Assembly: GCA_025163595.1 (NCBI GenBank)
Contig: CP104100.1
Span: forward strand, 3,658,001 to 3,722,000
Source: Phaeobacter sp. G2
GTDB taxonomy: Bacteria; Pseudomonadota; Alphaproteobacteria; Rhodobacterales; Rhodobacteraceae
Reading direction: 5' to 3'
DNA length: 64,000 nt
The position numbers and the translations under genes are program-made. This document shows positions 42,227 to 51,069 of this stretch, in pieces; position 1 is the stretch's first letter; each line of letters starts with the position of its first letter. Under the pieces are notes generated by a model, which was not told the origin of the DNA, did not search any database, and saw nothing but the letters and a program-made list of their open reading frames with translations.

Positions 42227-44212
42227 TCACTGAAATCCGCGCGGGATGGTTTCCTGCCACTCCTTGACCAGAACCTCCGCCCCGTCCGCCCCCTCGCGGG
42301 CCGTCACTTTGCGCCACAGATAGAAGTTCTCCACGTCGCAGGTCATCTTGTTCTCGGTGTCAATCGAGACCTGCCACGCGTCTTGTTCAAAAGTGAAGGT
42401 CCAATCACTGGCGAACACTGCGGAGGCCGGATCGTCAGGGTGTATGGCGTAGTGCATCGACACATGACTGCCCACCGTCAGCCCGTGATAGGGATCCACC
42501 GCCTTGCCATAGTCGTCAAAGGTATCCAGCACCACTGTGCCATCTTCACGGGTTATGGTCTGTGAGGTGCCGCTGGCAGGCCGCAATACCTGCGATTGCA
42601 GGGTTGGATAATCCCGCGGTGCACCGGGGTTTTGCGGTGCGATCTCGGTTGCGACACGCCGCTCCGGCAGGGTGAGCGTCGAGCTTTCCAGATGCAGCGT
42701 TACTTCGGCGGCCTGCGGTGCGGGCCAGACGATGGGCCAGTAAGAGGTCGATATCGCCAGCCGCAGCTGGTGCCCGGCGCGCAGGTGATGGGCGCATTCA
42801 TTCAGGGCGATCTCGGCCTCATAGCGCTGCCCCGGCACCAAAAGCGCCGGGGTTTCATGGCTGTCGCGATGGGTCAGGTTCAGGGCGCGGTAGGTGATCC
42901 GCTGTGAGACCCCTTCGGGCGAGACATCACACAGCCGCGCCACCAACTGCGCCACTGGGCGGTCGACGCTGAAGGACACCCGCAGGCGTGGCCGTCCCAA
43001 TATCTCCAGCGGCTCCGCTAGTGGCCCAGTGTCAAAGCAGGTAGCCATGGCATCATCCGCCGTCTGATCTCCGGGCAGTTCATTTTCAAACCGCATACCA
43101 GCACAAAAATAACCCGCAGCCTGCCCCAGCGTCGCCGGGTTGCGCACAACCCGCTGCCCTGGTGTGACCGTCTCCGACAGCCCATCAGCGCCCAGATACA
43201 TCACTCGGTCGCGCACATTGGGGGATGGCCACTGCGCCTCAGCTACCCAGCGGCCCTGACGGGGCTTGTTCTGCATGGTGGGATTGAAATGTTCCTGCAT
43301 ATAGGTGCGGTAGTCCGGCAGATCCTGAGCTCCGTTATCCTCTGCACGCAAGTGGTGATCAAACCAGGCCAGCACCTCGCCATGGAAATCCGCCGGATCC
43401 AGTTTGGCGATATGGGCGTAGCGGTGCTCCCAGGGGCCCACCAGCGCCTTGGAGGGTGCGGTGAGATTGGCGGCCAGGGCGGATGGGGTATTCACATAGG
43501 CATCCGCCCAGCCGGTGATGGCCAAAACCGGGGCGGTGATGGCCGACCAATCCTCACAGACGGAGCCGTGCTTCCACTGATCATCGCGGGTCGGATGGCG
43601 CAGCCAGTCGGCGGCCATAAAGGGCATCTCCGCGATCCGCTTGATCCAATCCTCCCGCCAGTCAGCGCGGTTCTTGGGGTTTGCCGGGCGCGACTGATAG
43701 GCAAACATCTGGCTGCCCCAATTGGCATTATCGCTGAGCAGGCAGCCGCCCATATAGTGGATATCATCAGCGTAGCGATCCGCTGTCGAGGCCACCGAGA
43801 CCACCGCCTTGAGCGCCTCGGGGCGGCGATATGCCAGTTGCAACCCGTTGAAGCCACCCCAGGAAATGCCAATCATACCGATGTTGCCATCGCACCAATC
43901 CTGCGCCGCAATCCAGGCCAGAACCGCTTCGCCATCGCTCAACTCCTGCTCCGAATATTCGTCATCAAAGACGCCTTCGCTGTCCCCGGTGCCGGCGATG
44001 TCAACTCGGATACAGGCATAGCCTTCGCTGGCAAAAACCCTATGGGTGGTTTCATCCCGTGGCGCGGTGCCATCGCCCTTGCGGTAGGGCAGATACTCCA
44101 GAATGGCTGGAACCGGAGTCTGCACCCGTGGCAACCACATCCGCGCAGCCAGGCGGCGCCCGTCGGGCAGGGTGATCCAGGTGGTCTCGATCAGGTCATA
44201 GGCGTTGGGCAT
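42227..44212 (-). CDS. CocE/NonD-family (X-Pro dipeptidyl-peptidase S15-like) hydrolase
   Basis: 661 residues, no signal peptide. Alpha/beta-hydrolase domain with the nucleophile elbow GISWGGF (~residue 119), an acid in TGWADAYVN and a His in VGPWEHRYAH; preceding oxyanion region RVDIAGTGDSEG. The C-terminal jelly-roll domain (~370-560) is typical of the family (LRVSFSVDRPVAQLVARL, HQLRLAISTSYWPI). The last ~100 residues are an extra beta-rich region. Family members cleave acyl esters or amides, but the natural substrate here is unknown. Divergent from the HTH regulator gene. Confidence 0.88.
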   Translation of the reverse strand: MPNAYDLIETTWITLPDGRRLAARMWLPRVQTPVPAILEYLPYRKGDGTAPRDETTHRVFASEGYACIRVDIAGTGDSEGVFDDEYSEQELSDGEAVLAWIAAQDWCDGNIGMIGISWGGFNGLQLAYRRPEALKAVVSVASTADRYADDIHYMGGCLLSDNANWGSQMFAYQSRPANPKNRADWREDWIKRIAEMPFMAADWLRHPTRDDQWKHGSVCEDWSAITAPVLAITGWADAYVNTPSALAANLTAPSKALVGPWEHRYAHIAKLDPADFHGEVLAWFDHHLRAEDNGAQDLPDYRTYMQEHFNPTMQNKPRQGRWVAEAQWPSPNVRDRVMYLGADGLSETVTPGQRVVRNPATLGQAAGYFCAGMRFENELPGDQTADDAMATCFDTGPLAEPLEILGRPRLRVSFSVDRPVAQLVARLCDVSPEGVSQRITYRALNLTHRDSHETPALLVPGQRYEAEIALNECAHHLRAGHQLRLAISTSYWPIVWPAPQAAEVTLHLESSTLTLPERRVATEIAPQNPGAPRDYPTLQSQVLRPASGTSQTITREDGTVVLDTFDDYGKAVDPYHGLTVGSHVSMHYAIHPDDPASAVFASDWTFTFEQDAWQVSIDTENKMTCDVENFYLWRKVTAREGADGAEVLVKEWQETIPRGFQ

Positions 44213-44345
44213 TCGGGCATCTCATTTTCTGGCTACAAATCTTGCTGCAATCTCGCCCAAGTCGCTGAATTTCCATACTGCGCAATTGTACCCAAAGTGA
44301 CGCTAATGTAAGCACTTTATCGAGATCCTCATAAGCGAGCGCCAG

Positions 44346-45143
44346 ATGCAGTCTTCTTTCGCCCAAAACCTGCGCTGGCTCTGTGCCGAAGCGGGGCCGA
44401 TTGCGCAGACCTGTCGTGGCATTGGCATCAATCGCCAGCAGTTCAACCGCTACCTCAGCGGTGGCGGCGCCCCCTCGGCCCATAACCTGCGGCGCATCAG
44501 TAAGTATTTTGCCCTGACAGAGGCAGAGCTGCTGGCCCCCCATGATAAATTCTGCGCCGCACAGGGCGCGCGGCTGGATAAGGCTGCGCTGGCCGCAAAT
44601 CCCTCATTTTTGCCGTTCAACCGGCTGTTTCAAAACCAGGCCCGCCCGCTGCGTCGGTTTTTAGGGGTCTATCACGCCTATTACTGCACCCCGACCTGGC
44701 CAGGGCAGATCCTGCGCAGTCTGATCCAGCTCCGGGCCGAGGATGGTCTGGTTGTCACCCATACCTATGAGCGGGCGACCTCCGGCGACGGCAGCATTCG
44801 CCAGCGCAGCCGTTATCACGGGCTGGCCAGCTTTCAGGGAAACCGGCTGTGTATGTATGAGACCCACCGGCGCGCAGGTGGTTTCTTGTCGGAGACAGTT
44901 TTAATGCCGGAACACCCACAACAGACAACCTATCTGCAGGGGCTGACCCTTGGGGTATCTGCCCGCCCGGATCAACAGCCCTTTTCCACCCGCACGGTCT
45001 GGGTACGCATCTCTGAGCGCACCAGCGCCCGCGAAGCCCTGGCGCTGACCGGCGCCTACCCCAGCACCAGCGTCAGACTGGACCCAAAGGTGCGGCGCCT
45101 GCTGGGAGACCAGCCACCTATCAGCATCACTCCAGAGCCGTAG
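44346..45143 (+). CDS. XRE-like helix-turn-helix transcriptional regulator
   Basis: 265 residues. N-terminal HTH (residues ~4-65: FAQNLRWLCAEAGPIAQTCRGIGINRQQFNRYLSGGGAPSAHNLRRISKYFALTEAELL), unusual in having the NRQQFNRYLSG recognition helix seen in a small XRE-like group of alphaproteobacteria. The remaining ~190 residues form an uncharacterised alpha/beta region, perhaps a ligand sensor. Divergent from the CocE-type hydrolase (133 bp between starts) and convergent with the CoA-transferase, so the hydrolase is the natural candidate target. Confidence 0.83.
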   Translation: MQSSFAQNLRWLCAEAGPIAQTCRGIGINRQQFNRYLSGGGAPSAHNLRRISKYFALTEAELLAPHDKFCAAQGARLDKAALAANPSFLPFNRLFQNQARPLRRFLGVYHAYYCTPTWPGQILRSLIQLRAEDGLVVTHTYERATSGDGSIRQRSRYHGLASFQGNRLCMYETHRRAGGFLSETVLMPEHPQQTTYLQGLTLGVSARPDQQPFSTRTVWVRISERTSAREALALTGAYPSTSVRLDPKVRRLLGDQPPISITPEP

Positions 45144-45160
45144 CCCAGAAAATGCAGAGC

Positions 45161-46264
45161 TTATTTTGGCAATTTGGGCGCCGATTTTTCCAACGCCAGA
45201 TCAGCATCCGAGAATTTCCAGGGACCACGGACGCCAGGAATGCCCTCTGGTGAAATCTGCATTCCGCGATGCTGCAACTGTGGATCCTCAAAGGCCTGAC
45301 CCACGGTATTGATCGGACCCGCCGGAACCGTCGCCGCCTCCAGTGCTGCCAGCAACTCTCCCTGGCTCCAGCCCGCCAGCACGGTTTCCAGCAAGATCGT
45401 CAGGGCATCGCGATTGGCCACCCGCAGTTGGTTCGAGCTGAACCGCGCATCCGCCTTGATGCCCGCCAGACCCAGCACATCGCACAAGCGCTGGAACTGG
45501 CCGTCATTGCCCACGGCCAGAATGATATGCCCATCCTGTACCGCCATGACCTGATAGGGCGCGATATTGGGATGCGCATTGCCCAGCCGTGTCGGGCTGT
45601 CACCGGTGGCAAGATAGTTCATCGCCTGATTTGCCAGAACCGCCGTGGCGCAATCCAGCAAGGACATGTCAATGTGCTGACCCCGGCCCGTGGTATGGCG
45701 CTGTTCAACCGCCGCCAGAATGCCAATGGTGCCATAAAGCCCGGTGACCACATCGGTGATCGCAACCCCTACCTTTTGCGGCTGGCCCTCAGGCTCACCG
45801 GTGATCGACATCAAACCGGACATCCCCTGCAGCAGAAAATCATAGCCTGCGCGTTTGGCATAGGGTCCGTCCTGACCAAACCCGGTGACCGAGCAATAGA
45901 TCAGCCGCGGGTTCACCTGGGCCAGGCTCTCATAATCGAGGCCATATTTCGCCAACCCACCGACCTTGAAATTCTCGATCAGAATATCCGCATCCCGGAT
46001 CAGCTCCAGCACCTGCGCGCGCCCCGCTTCGGTGCGAAAATCCGCCACAACACAGTCTTTGCCGCGATTGGCCGCATAATAATAGGCTGCTGTTTTATCA
46101 TCGTCGCGCTCAATAAACGGAGGCCCCCAGCTGCGGGTATCATCTCCATCAGGACTTTCGACTTTGGTCACTTTGGCGCCCAAATCCGCCAGCGACTGGC
46201 CGATCCAGGGACCTGCCAGAATGCGCGCCAATTCAACAACTTTGAGGCCAGAAAGCGGGGTCAT
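45161..46264 (-). CDS. Class III (CaiB/BaiF) CoA-transferase
   Basis: 367 residues, single domain of about usual length. N-terminal LSGLKVVELARILAGPWIGQSLADLGAKVTKVESP, then NRGKDCVVADFRTEAG, ADILIENFKVGGLAKYGL, and the catalytic Asp in VAITDVVTGLYGTIGILAA (~residue 170). The AAGGA ribosome site sits 7 nt before the ATG. Transfers CoA between organic acids; the donor and acceptor cannot be read from the sequence. It is a single gene, only distantly related to the importer-linked CoA-transferase at 14424-15773. Confidence 0.92.
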   Translation of the reverse strand: MTPLSGLKVVELARILAGPWIGQSLADLGAKVTKVESPDGDDTRSWGPPFIERDDDKTAAYYYAANRGKDCVVADFRTEAGRAQVLELIRDADILIENFKVGGLAKYGLDYESLAQVNPRLIYCSVTGFGQDGPYAKRAGYDFLLQGMSGLMSITGEPEGQPQKVGVAITDVVTGLYGTIGILAAVEQRHTTGRGQHIDMSLLDCATAVLANQAMNYLATGDSPTRLGNAHPNIAPYQVMAVQDGHIILAVGNDGQFQRLCDVLGLAGIKADARFSSNQLRVANRDALTILLETVLAGWSQGELLAALEAATVPAGPINTVGQAFEDPQLQHRGMQISPEGIPGVRGPWKFSDADLALEKSAPKLPK

Positions 46265-46416
46265 GGGCTATTCCTTACTGGGGTCTTGCCCCGTGCGATC
46301 AATCCTGACCGCTACCTACCCTATCCCCTGTTGCCCCTGCAATAATTTGATCAGAAATCATCTCGCTTGCGCACTGACGCCAAGGCGAGGACCTTAAAAA
46401 CCGCAGGCCCTACGGG

Positions 46417-48072
46417 CTACTCAAACCAACGCGCCCAGCCATCCAGATAATACCCAACCAAAGCATGTGACTGCACCGTATTGACCGCCACTGGTGTGGG
46501 ACCACTTTGAGGGTCAAACACCTGCGCCGCCTGCCACACCTCGGGGGTCAGATATTTCAGCTCCGCCGCCAGATTTGCAGGCAGGCCAAGCCGCGTCGAG
46601 GCCGGTTTTTGCGGACTGGCCAGTACAAATCCCCAATCGCCAAAGCTCGGCAGATAGGCATGGTAGGGCTGCGTCGACAGCCCAGCCCCCGGGGCCTGGG
46701 GGTTACGGCTGGACTGCAGGGTCGCATTGATCGACCAAAAGGCTTCGCGGGCAAACAGTGGCGATCCCGCCTGTGTCACCATAATCCCCTGCGCGCTCAG
46801 CCGCTCAACCAAGGTGCCGTAAAACTGGCGGCTGTAGAGCTTGGACAGGGCCAGGTTCTTGGGATCAGGAAGATCTATTATTATCACATCATAGACAGCG
46901 CTGCTGCCTTCAACAAAGCGCCAGGCATCAACATTTTTGATTTCAAGGCGCGGATCAGACAGGGATCCGTGGTTCAAAGGTGACAGGTCCGGGTGGTCGC
47001 GAAACAGCTCGGTGACGCGTGGGTCCAGATCGACCAGCGTGACCTTCTCGACCTCCGCCCAGCGCAACACTTCCCGTGCCGCCATCCCATCACCGCCGCC
47101 AAGGATCAGCACGGATTTGCGGCGCGGCGCCAGCGACATGGCCGGATGCACCAGGCTTTCATGGTAGCGGTACTCATCCAGGCTATCAAACTGGATCGAG
47201 TAGTCCAGAAACAGCCGGGTGCGGTCGCGATACCGGGTCACTGTGATCTGCTGATAGGGCGTGGCTTCGCTGAGGATAATGTCATCCTCAAACAGGTTGC
47301 TCTCTGTCACGGATACCAGGCGTTCTGCCTGCCATAGTGCAACCAGGGTCACCAGCAACGCGATCGCCCAGACCCCCAGCTGCGCCCGGCTGGTATCGCG
47401 ACGAAATATCCACAAGGACAGCCCGGCAACCCCGAGGTTCAGCGCCCCAAACGCCAGGCTCCCAGCCATCAGGCCAAGGTGCGGAATGATCAGCAATGGA
47501 AAGGCAAGCGAGGCAACCAATGCGCCGATATAGTCAACGCTGAGAACATTCTCAAAGCGGAACTCCGGCGCGCCAATGTCTTTGAGCACCCGCGCGATCA
47601 ACGGGATCTCCAGTCCCGAAAGCAGCCCAACGGTGATCAGCAATCCGTACAACGGCAGGCTGACGCTCTCCATCCAGGCAAAGGTCAGGAACACCGCCGG
47701 CGCCATAAACCCACCCGCGATCCCCAGCAGGATCTGCGCCCAGACAAAGCCCGCCATTGGGCGCTCCACATAGCGCGACAGCCAGGCCCCCAGCCCCATG
47801 GACGACAGAAACACCCCGATCACATAGGAGAACTGTCGCACGGAGTCACCCAGCAGGTAGCTCGACAATGTGGCCGCAATCAGCTCATAGATGAGGCCGG
47901 CCACAGCCACCAGAAAGGTTGCCACCAAAAGCCAGGCTTCCCGCAGGCGCAGGGACTTGGCCGCCGCAAGCGGGTCAGTTGATGCGCCTGCGCCCTCTGT
48001 CGTCTGCACCTGCGGCTCAGGAGACAATGACAGCCGCAATGATGATCGAAATCGAAACGAACACCAAACCAA
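46417..48072 (-). CDS. Membrane-fused spermidine-synthase-like aminopropyltransferase
   Basis: Up to 551 residues. About seven membrane spans (~residues 45-250) precede a spermidine-synthase fold: substrate strand TPYQQITVTRYRDRTRLFLDYSIQFDSLDEYRYHESLVHP, SAM/dcSAM loop LILGGGDGMAAREVL (~323-337), VTLVDLDPRV, and the catalytic Asp region IIIDLPDPKNLALSKLYSRQFY. The start is unclear: the longest frame opens with TTG at 48072 and overlaps the DUF350 gene by 56 nt; TTG 48027 or GTG 48009, beside the DUF350 stop, are equally plausible. Last gene of a five-gene DUF4178/DUF350 operon. No decarboxylase partner (speD) is in the window. Confidence 0.88.
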   Translation of the reverse strand: MVWCSFRFRSSLRLSLSPEPQVQTTEGAGASTDPLAAAKSLRLREAWLLVATFLVAVAGLIYELIAATLSSYLLGDSVRQFSYVIGVFLSSMGLGAWLSRYVERPMAGFVWAQILLGIAGGFMAPAVFLTFAWMESVSLPLYGLLITVGLLSGLEIPLIARVLKDIGAPEFRFENVLSVDYIGALVASLAFPLLIIPHLGLMAGSLAFGALNLGVAGLSLWIFRRDTSRAQLGVWAIALLVTLVALWQAERLVSVTESNLFEDDIILSEATPYQQITVTRYRDRTRLFLDYSIQFDSLDEYRYHESLVHPAMSLAPRRKSVLILGGGDGMAAREVLRWAEVEKVTLVDLDPRVTELFRDHPDLSPLNHGSLSDPRLEIKNVDAWRFVEGSSAVYDVIIIDLPDPKNLALSKLYSRQFYGTLVERLSAQGIMVTQAGSPLFAREAFWSINATLQSSRNPQAPGAGLSTQPYHAYLPSFGDWGFVLASPQKPASTRLGLPANLAAELKYLTPEVWQAAQVFDPQSGPTPVAVNTVQSHALVGYYLDGWARWFE

Positions 48073-48241
48073 TCAACACCGCCAGCGCCATGTTCTGATC
48101 CTGCTCGATCTCTTTCATGATGGGAAAAGGTGTCATCCAGTCAATGACCTTCCAGATCAGCCCCATGAGCGCGACGCCCAGAATTGTATAGACAACAGTG
48201 CTGATCATTTCAGCCAGCTGAATTGCGGCAAGATACTCCAT
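48017..48241 (-). CDS. DUF350-family small membrane protein
   Basis: 74 residues with two hydrophobic spans (~13-33 STVVYTILGVALMGLIWKVID, ~51-73 ALAVLIGLVFVSISIIIAAVIV) joined by an acidic loop (MKEIEQDQN). This is one DUF350 repeat, a family represented by E. coli YjfL, of unknown function. It lies 11 nt after the tiny membrane protein gene, and its end overlaps the frame of the aminopropyltransferase, which suggests coupled expression. Confidence 0.85.
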   Translation of the reverse strand: MEYLAAIQLAEMISTVVYTILGVALMGLIWKVIDWMTPFPIMKEIEQDQNMALAVLIGLVFVSISIIIAAVIVS

Positions 48242-48252
48242 GAGAATCCTCT

Positions 48253-48411
48253 CTATTTGATACTTCCATTCAATCCCCGCCCAGCGCTGACAGCGCGGAT
48301 AGAGCGATCCAAATCACGGCTTTCGCCGCCATGGCCCAGATAGGCGACATAGGTGGTTCCAGCGATAGCCAGCCCCGAGAGCACAACAAAGACCAGCCGA
48401 AATAACATCAT
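48253..48411 (-). CDS. Tiny single-TM protein in the DUF4178/DUF350 operon
   Basis: 52 residues from the ATG at 48411; the longer frame to 48552 lies inside the DUF4178 gene. One N-terminal hydrophobic helix (MMLFRLVFVVLSGLAIAGTT) and a basic, polar tail ending GRGLNGSIK. It begins 1 nt after the DUF4178 stop and ends 11 nt before the DUF350 gene, a spacing that supports it being translated. No known family recognised. Confidence 0.65.
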   Translation of the reverse strand: MMLFRLVFVVLSGLAIAGTTYVAYLGHGGESRDLDRSIRAVSAGRGLNGSIK

Positions 48412-48412
48412 C

Positions 48413-49723
48413 TCAATCGTCGTCCTCATCAACCCAGTCGCTGTCGCGCCAGCGGGCCCTGTTATGCAGATAACGGCGCAGCATCGGCAGGCCGCCAACA
48501 CAGCCAAAACCAAGCGCCAGGAGAACCAGCCAGAAACTGCTGGAAACGCCATTGCGAATTTGCAGGCTCACCTCAGTCAACTGGCGTTGCGGCGAAGAGG
48601 CGCGGTTCACATTGGGCGCCCAAAATCCGCTCTCTTCCAAATCCAGCGTCACCGCATAACGACCGGCCGCCGGCGGAAAAAAGGCCAGGCTCGCCGCATT
48701 GCTGCCCTCGCTCCAGCTGCCCTCATTGTCGCGCCCATGATAATATTCCACGGTGCGCCCGGACTCAAACAGAACCTCCCCCTCGGGATCTTCCAGCTCT
48801 ACCGAAAGGAAGTGCCAACTATTGCGCCCATTTCCCTGTAGATCAATACGGGTCAGACGCCCTGGTTCGCTCACCTCAAACGGGATGGTTACCGGCAGTT
48901 CCGTAACCGAGAACCGTTGCCGCGTTTCGGCTAGCCTGCCGTTTTGCAGGAACATGACAAGCGCTAAACCCAGGCACAGCGCCATACAGCCCAGTGCCGC
49001 CTTGGTCAGGAAAGCTGCATGGGCGCCTGCCTTCAATTTCTGAAGCGCATGTACTCCGCTTGGCTTGCTCCCAATGTCCAGATCAAAGCCGGAAACCTCG
49101 GTCGGCTCCAGATAGACCGTATGGTAGATCTCGCGTTCGCGTTTGGTGGTCGAAAAGCCCAACATCGCAGTGTCGGACATCGCCGTAATCGTGGTGGTCT
49201 TCTGTCCCTTGCGCGGCGCCCAGGTGAATTCGCCCTCTGCATAGGTCACCGCGCTGGTTGAGGTCTCATAATATTGGAACACCTCTCCCCCGGCCCGCAC
49301 CCTCGGGCGGGTATCTGCGCGGTTGACCTCAGCTTCTGACAGCCAGCCCACCGGCTTGCGGTAGCGCCGCGAAAAGGTCAGATGGCCATCCTCAAGTGTC
49401 AGCCAGGCATAGCCATGAGTGGGAGAGAACACCTGATGATCCACCCATTTCCAACTGCGCCCGCGCCAGACCTCTTCGTGTTCCAGTAGCCCAATGACAG
49501 TGTAGTTCACCCCAAAGATCTGCCCCGCCGCCCCAATCTTGATCGGGGTCTCCGGGCGCTCCAGAATATTGAATTTTACCAGGGTCTTATAATTGTCCAA
49601 CGCATCCAGCGCCGTGCCACAATAGCTACAGATATGGGTTGTCACCCGGCCGCCGCCCAGAACGTCGAGCCCGGCGCCACAGGCGGTGCAGTTGATCGAC
49701 TTAAGATCTGGGTTCAGGCTCAT
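48413..49723 (-). CDS. Zinc-ribbon DUF4178 membrane protein
   Basis: 436 residues. N-terminal zinc ribbon with Cys12-x2-Cys15 and Cys32-x2-Cys35. A DUF4178 beta domain follows (~60-200; IFGVNYTVIGLLEHEEVWRG, YAWLTLEDGHLTFSRRY). One membrane span (~241-260), an extracytoplasmic beta domain of ~135 residues, a second span (~396-413) and a short acidic tail DEDDD end the protein. The DUF4178 part should therefore be cytoplasmic and the later beta domain periplasmic. Starts with a 4-nt overlap of the preceding DUF4178 gene. Function unknown. Confidence 0.85.
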   Translation of the reverse strand: MSLNPDLKSINCTACGAGLDVLGGGRVTTHICSYCGTALDALDNYKTLVKFNILERPETPIKIGAAGQIFGVNYTVIGLLEHEEVWRGRSWKWVDHQVFSPTHGYAWLTLEDGHLTFSRRYRKPVGWLSEAEVNRADTRPRVRAGGEVFQYYETSTSAVTYAEGEFTWAPRKGQKTTTITAMSDTAMLGFSTTKREREIYHTVYLEPTEVSGFDLDIGSKPSGVHALQKLKAGAHAAFLTKAALGCMALCLGLALVMFLQNGRLAETRQRFSVTELPVTIPFEVSEPGRLTRIDLQGNGRNSWHFLSVELEDPEGEVLFESGRTVEYYHGRDNEGSWSEGSNAASLAFFPPAAGRYAVTLDLEESGFWAPNVNRASSPQRQLTEVSLQIRNGVSSSFWLVLLALGFGCVGGLPMLRRYLHNRARWRDSDWVDEDDD

Positions 49724-50331
49724 GCTGCTTTGACCTCGACCTCAAAGGGGTCGATCCAGCTGCCAATGAACCACTCATAGTCCTTGCCGACACTCTCCGC
49801 CGACAGCACAGTGCCATTCTCCCCCTGCAGGTTGAGAAAGCGATAGCTCTCTCCGACCGTCAACGGGTGCCCAAAGCTGCCCTTGAGGCCAACACATGTT
49901 CCGGTTCCCTCTTCGTCGACGCGAAACCCTTCAGTCTTGTAGCGCAGCGTACGGCCCAGACGCAGCGTCCCCCGAAATTGTGGCCAGTCTTTTTCTGGCA
50001 GTTCACGCTGCAGGATCAGATCGCCCTCATCGACGGAAATCCACACCGGATTGCCGGAGCCGTCAATCGCCCAGAATTCATCCCAGGTGCCGCGCCCGTA
50101 GGAAAACCGGGCATGGCCCAGAACCTGATAGCGCCCCTTGCCGATCTTGAGCTCATCGCCCAGCTGGCAAATCATCGGCACCTCATGCAGCACCCCCTGG
50201 CTGCCCGCAAGACGCAGCCCCGCATCCTCAAGCAGCAGAGTGGTCGCACAGGACTCGCAGGTGATCATCTTGACGCTTTTGATCGCCGGGCTGACGCCGC
50301 TACCACAGTTGGGACAGTTCATTTCGCTCAT
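49720..50331 (-). CDS. Zinc-ribbon DUF4178 protein, soluble
   Basis: 203 residues from MSEMNCPNCGSG; an upstream start at 50409 would add a stretch unlike the family. Zinc ribbon with Cys6-x2-Cys9 and Cys25-x2-Cys28, then a single DUF4178 domain (~50-195; YQVLGHARFSYGRGTWDEFWAID, NPVWISVDEGDLILQRE). No membrane span. First gene of the operon and a shorter paralogue of the next gene, overlapping it by ATGA. Function unknown. No strong ribosome site. Confidence 0.82.
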   Translation of the reverse strand: MSEMNCPNCGSGVSPAIKSVKMITCESCATTLLLEDAGLRLAGSQGVLHEVPMICQLGDELKIGKGRYQVLGHARFSYGRGTWDEFWAIDGSGNPVWISVDEGDLILQRELPEKDWPQFRGTLRLGRTLRYKTEGFRVDEEGTGTCVGLKGSFGHPLTVGESYRFLNLQGENGTVLSAESVGKDYEWFIGSWIDPFEVEVKAA

Positions 50332-50667
50332 GGGCCAATTCTTATCATTCAGGCCCTGCTCGCAACGGGAAAAAACACCATTTTCCCTCATGCTTGCATT
50401 TTGCAACATGCCAAGGACTGGACAGATTCATCCTGAAATACAGATGCGCCCTACCCGCCCAAGGGTTCAATTTCACGCCCCCTGAGCCCGCAGGTTTCAC
50501 AAGATGCAAAAAATCTAACAAATATATGATTTTAATGCCTGAAATTTACGCCATCCCGGCGCCTGAGCTCAACGCATAGCGGCTATGACGGCGCTGCGGC
50601 TGGTGGCGCGGAGAACCGCCGCCTATTTTCACCCCATGGGAGACGTTTTATCAGGAGTGACCTGCAA
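50332..50667. other. Divergent intergenic region, no gene seen
   Basis: 336 bp between the DUF4178 operon and the DUF1127 gene. Only short frames without ribosome sites. Promoters for both directions should be here; TTGCAT/TTGCAA-rich sequence around 50395-50405 is the most promoter-like on the reverse strand. Confidence 0.4.
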
Positions 50668-50895
50668 ATGGCACATACCGCACATTATACCGCCCCAACC
50701 GCCTTTGGACTTTTGAATCTTCTTGCGAAGCCCTTCACAGCCCTTGGCAGAGGTTTGGTCGCAATGGCCGAAAACGATACGCGCTACAAAACCCTAACCA
50801 AACTGATGGCGATGAGCGACGAAGAGCTTGCAAAACGTGGCCTCAAGCGTGACCGGTTGGCACATCATGTCTTTTCCGACAGCTACTACCTTTAG
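50668..50895 (+). CDS. DUF1127-family small protein
   Basis: 75 residues. The C-terminal ~35 residues (LTKLMAMSDEELAKRGLKRDRLAHHVF) are the DUF1127 motif, an Arg-rich helical domain. The first 40 residues are a moderately hydrophobic extension (FGLLNLLAKPFTALGRGLVAM). AGGAG lies 9 nt before the ATG. In other alphaproteobacteria DUF1127 proteins bind RNA and affect phosphate and carbon metabolism and sRNA maturation; whether this applies here is unknown. Monocistronic. Confidence 0.85.
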   Translation: MAHTAHYTAPTAFGLLNLLAKPFTALGRGLVAMAENDTRYKTLTKLMAMSDEELAKRGLKRDRLAHHVFSDSYYL

Positions 50896-51014
50896 GTCTG
50901 GTTGTACGATTTCGCGGATGCGCTCGGTTTGAGATCCAGCCAAAAGTTTACGGCTGTTCAAAATGGGCGCATCCTGCCATTGTCTGACAGATCATCCTAG
51001 CTGCGATCTTCGTC

Positions 51015-51060
51015 GATGGCTCAGTCAGGTTGATGGCTCAGGCCGATGATGGCTCAGGCC
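51015..51060. repeat. Three short direct repeats, GATGGCTCAGG
   Basis: GATGGCTCAG recurs at 51015, 51032 and 51048, the last two extended to GATGGCTCAGGCC or close to it, just beyond the chemoreceptor stop. Period 16-17 bp. Probably slippage-generated. Confidence 0.6.
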
Positions 51061-51069
51061 GGTAATGGC

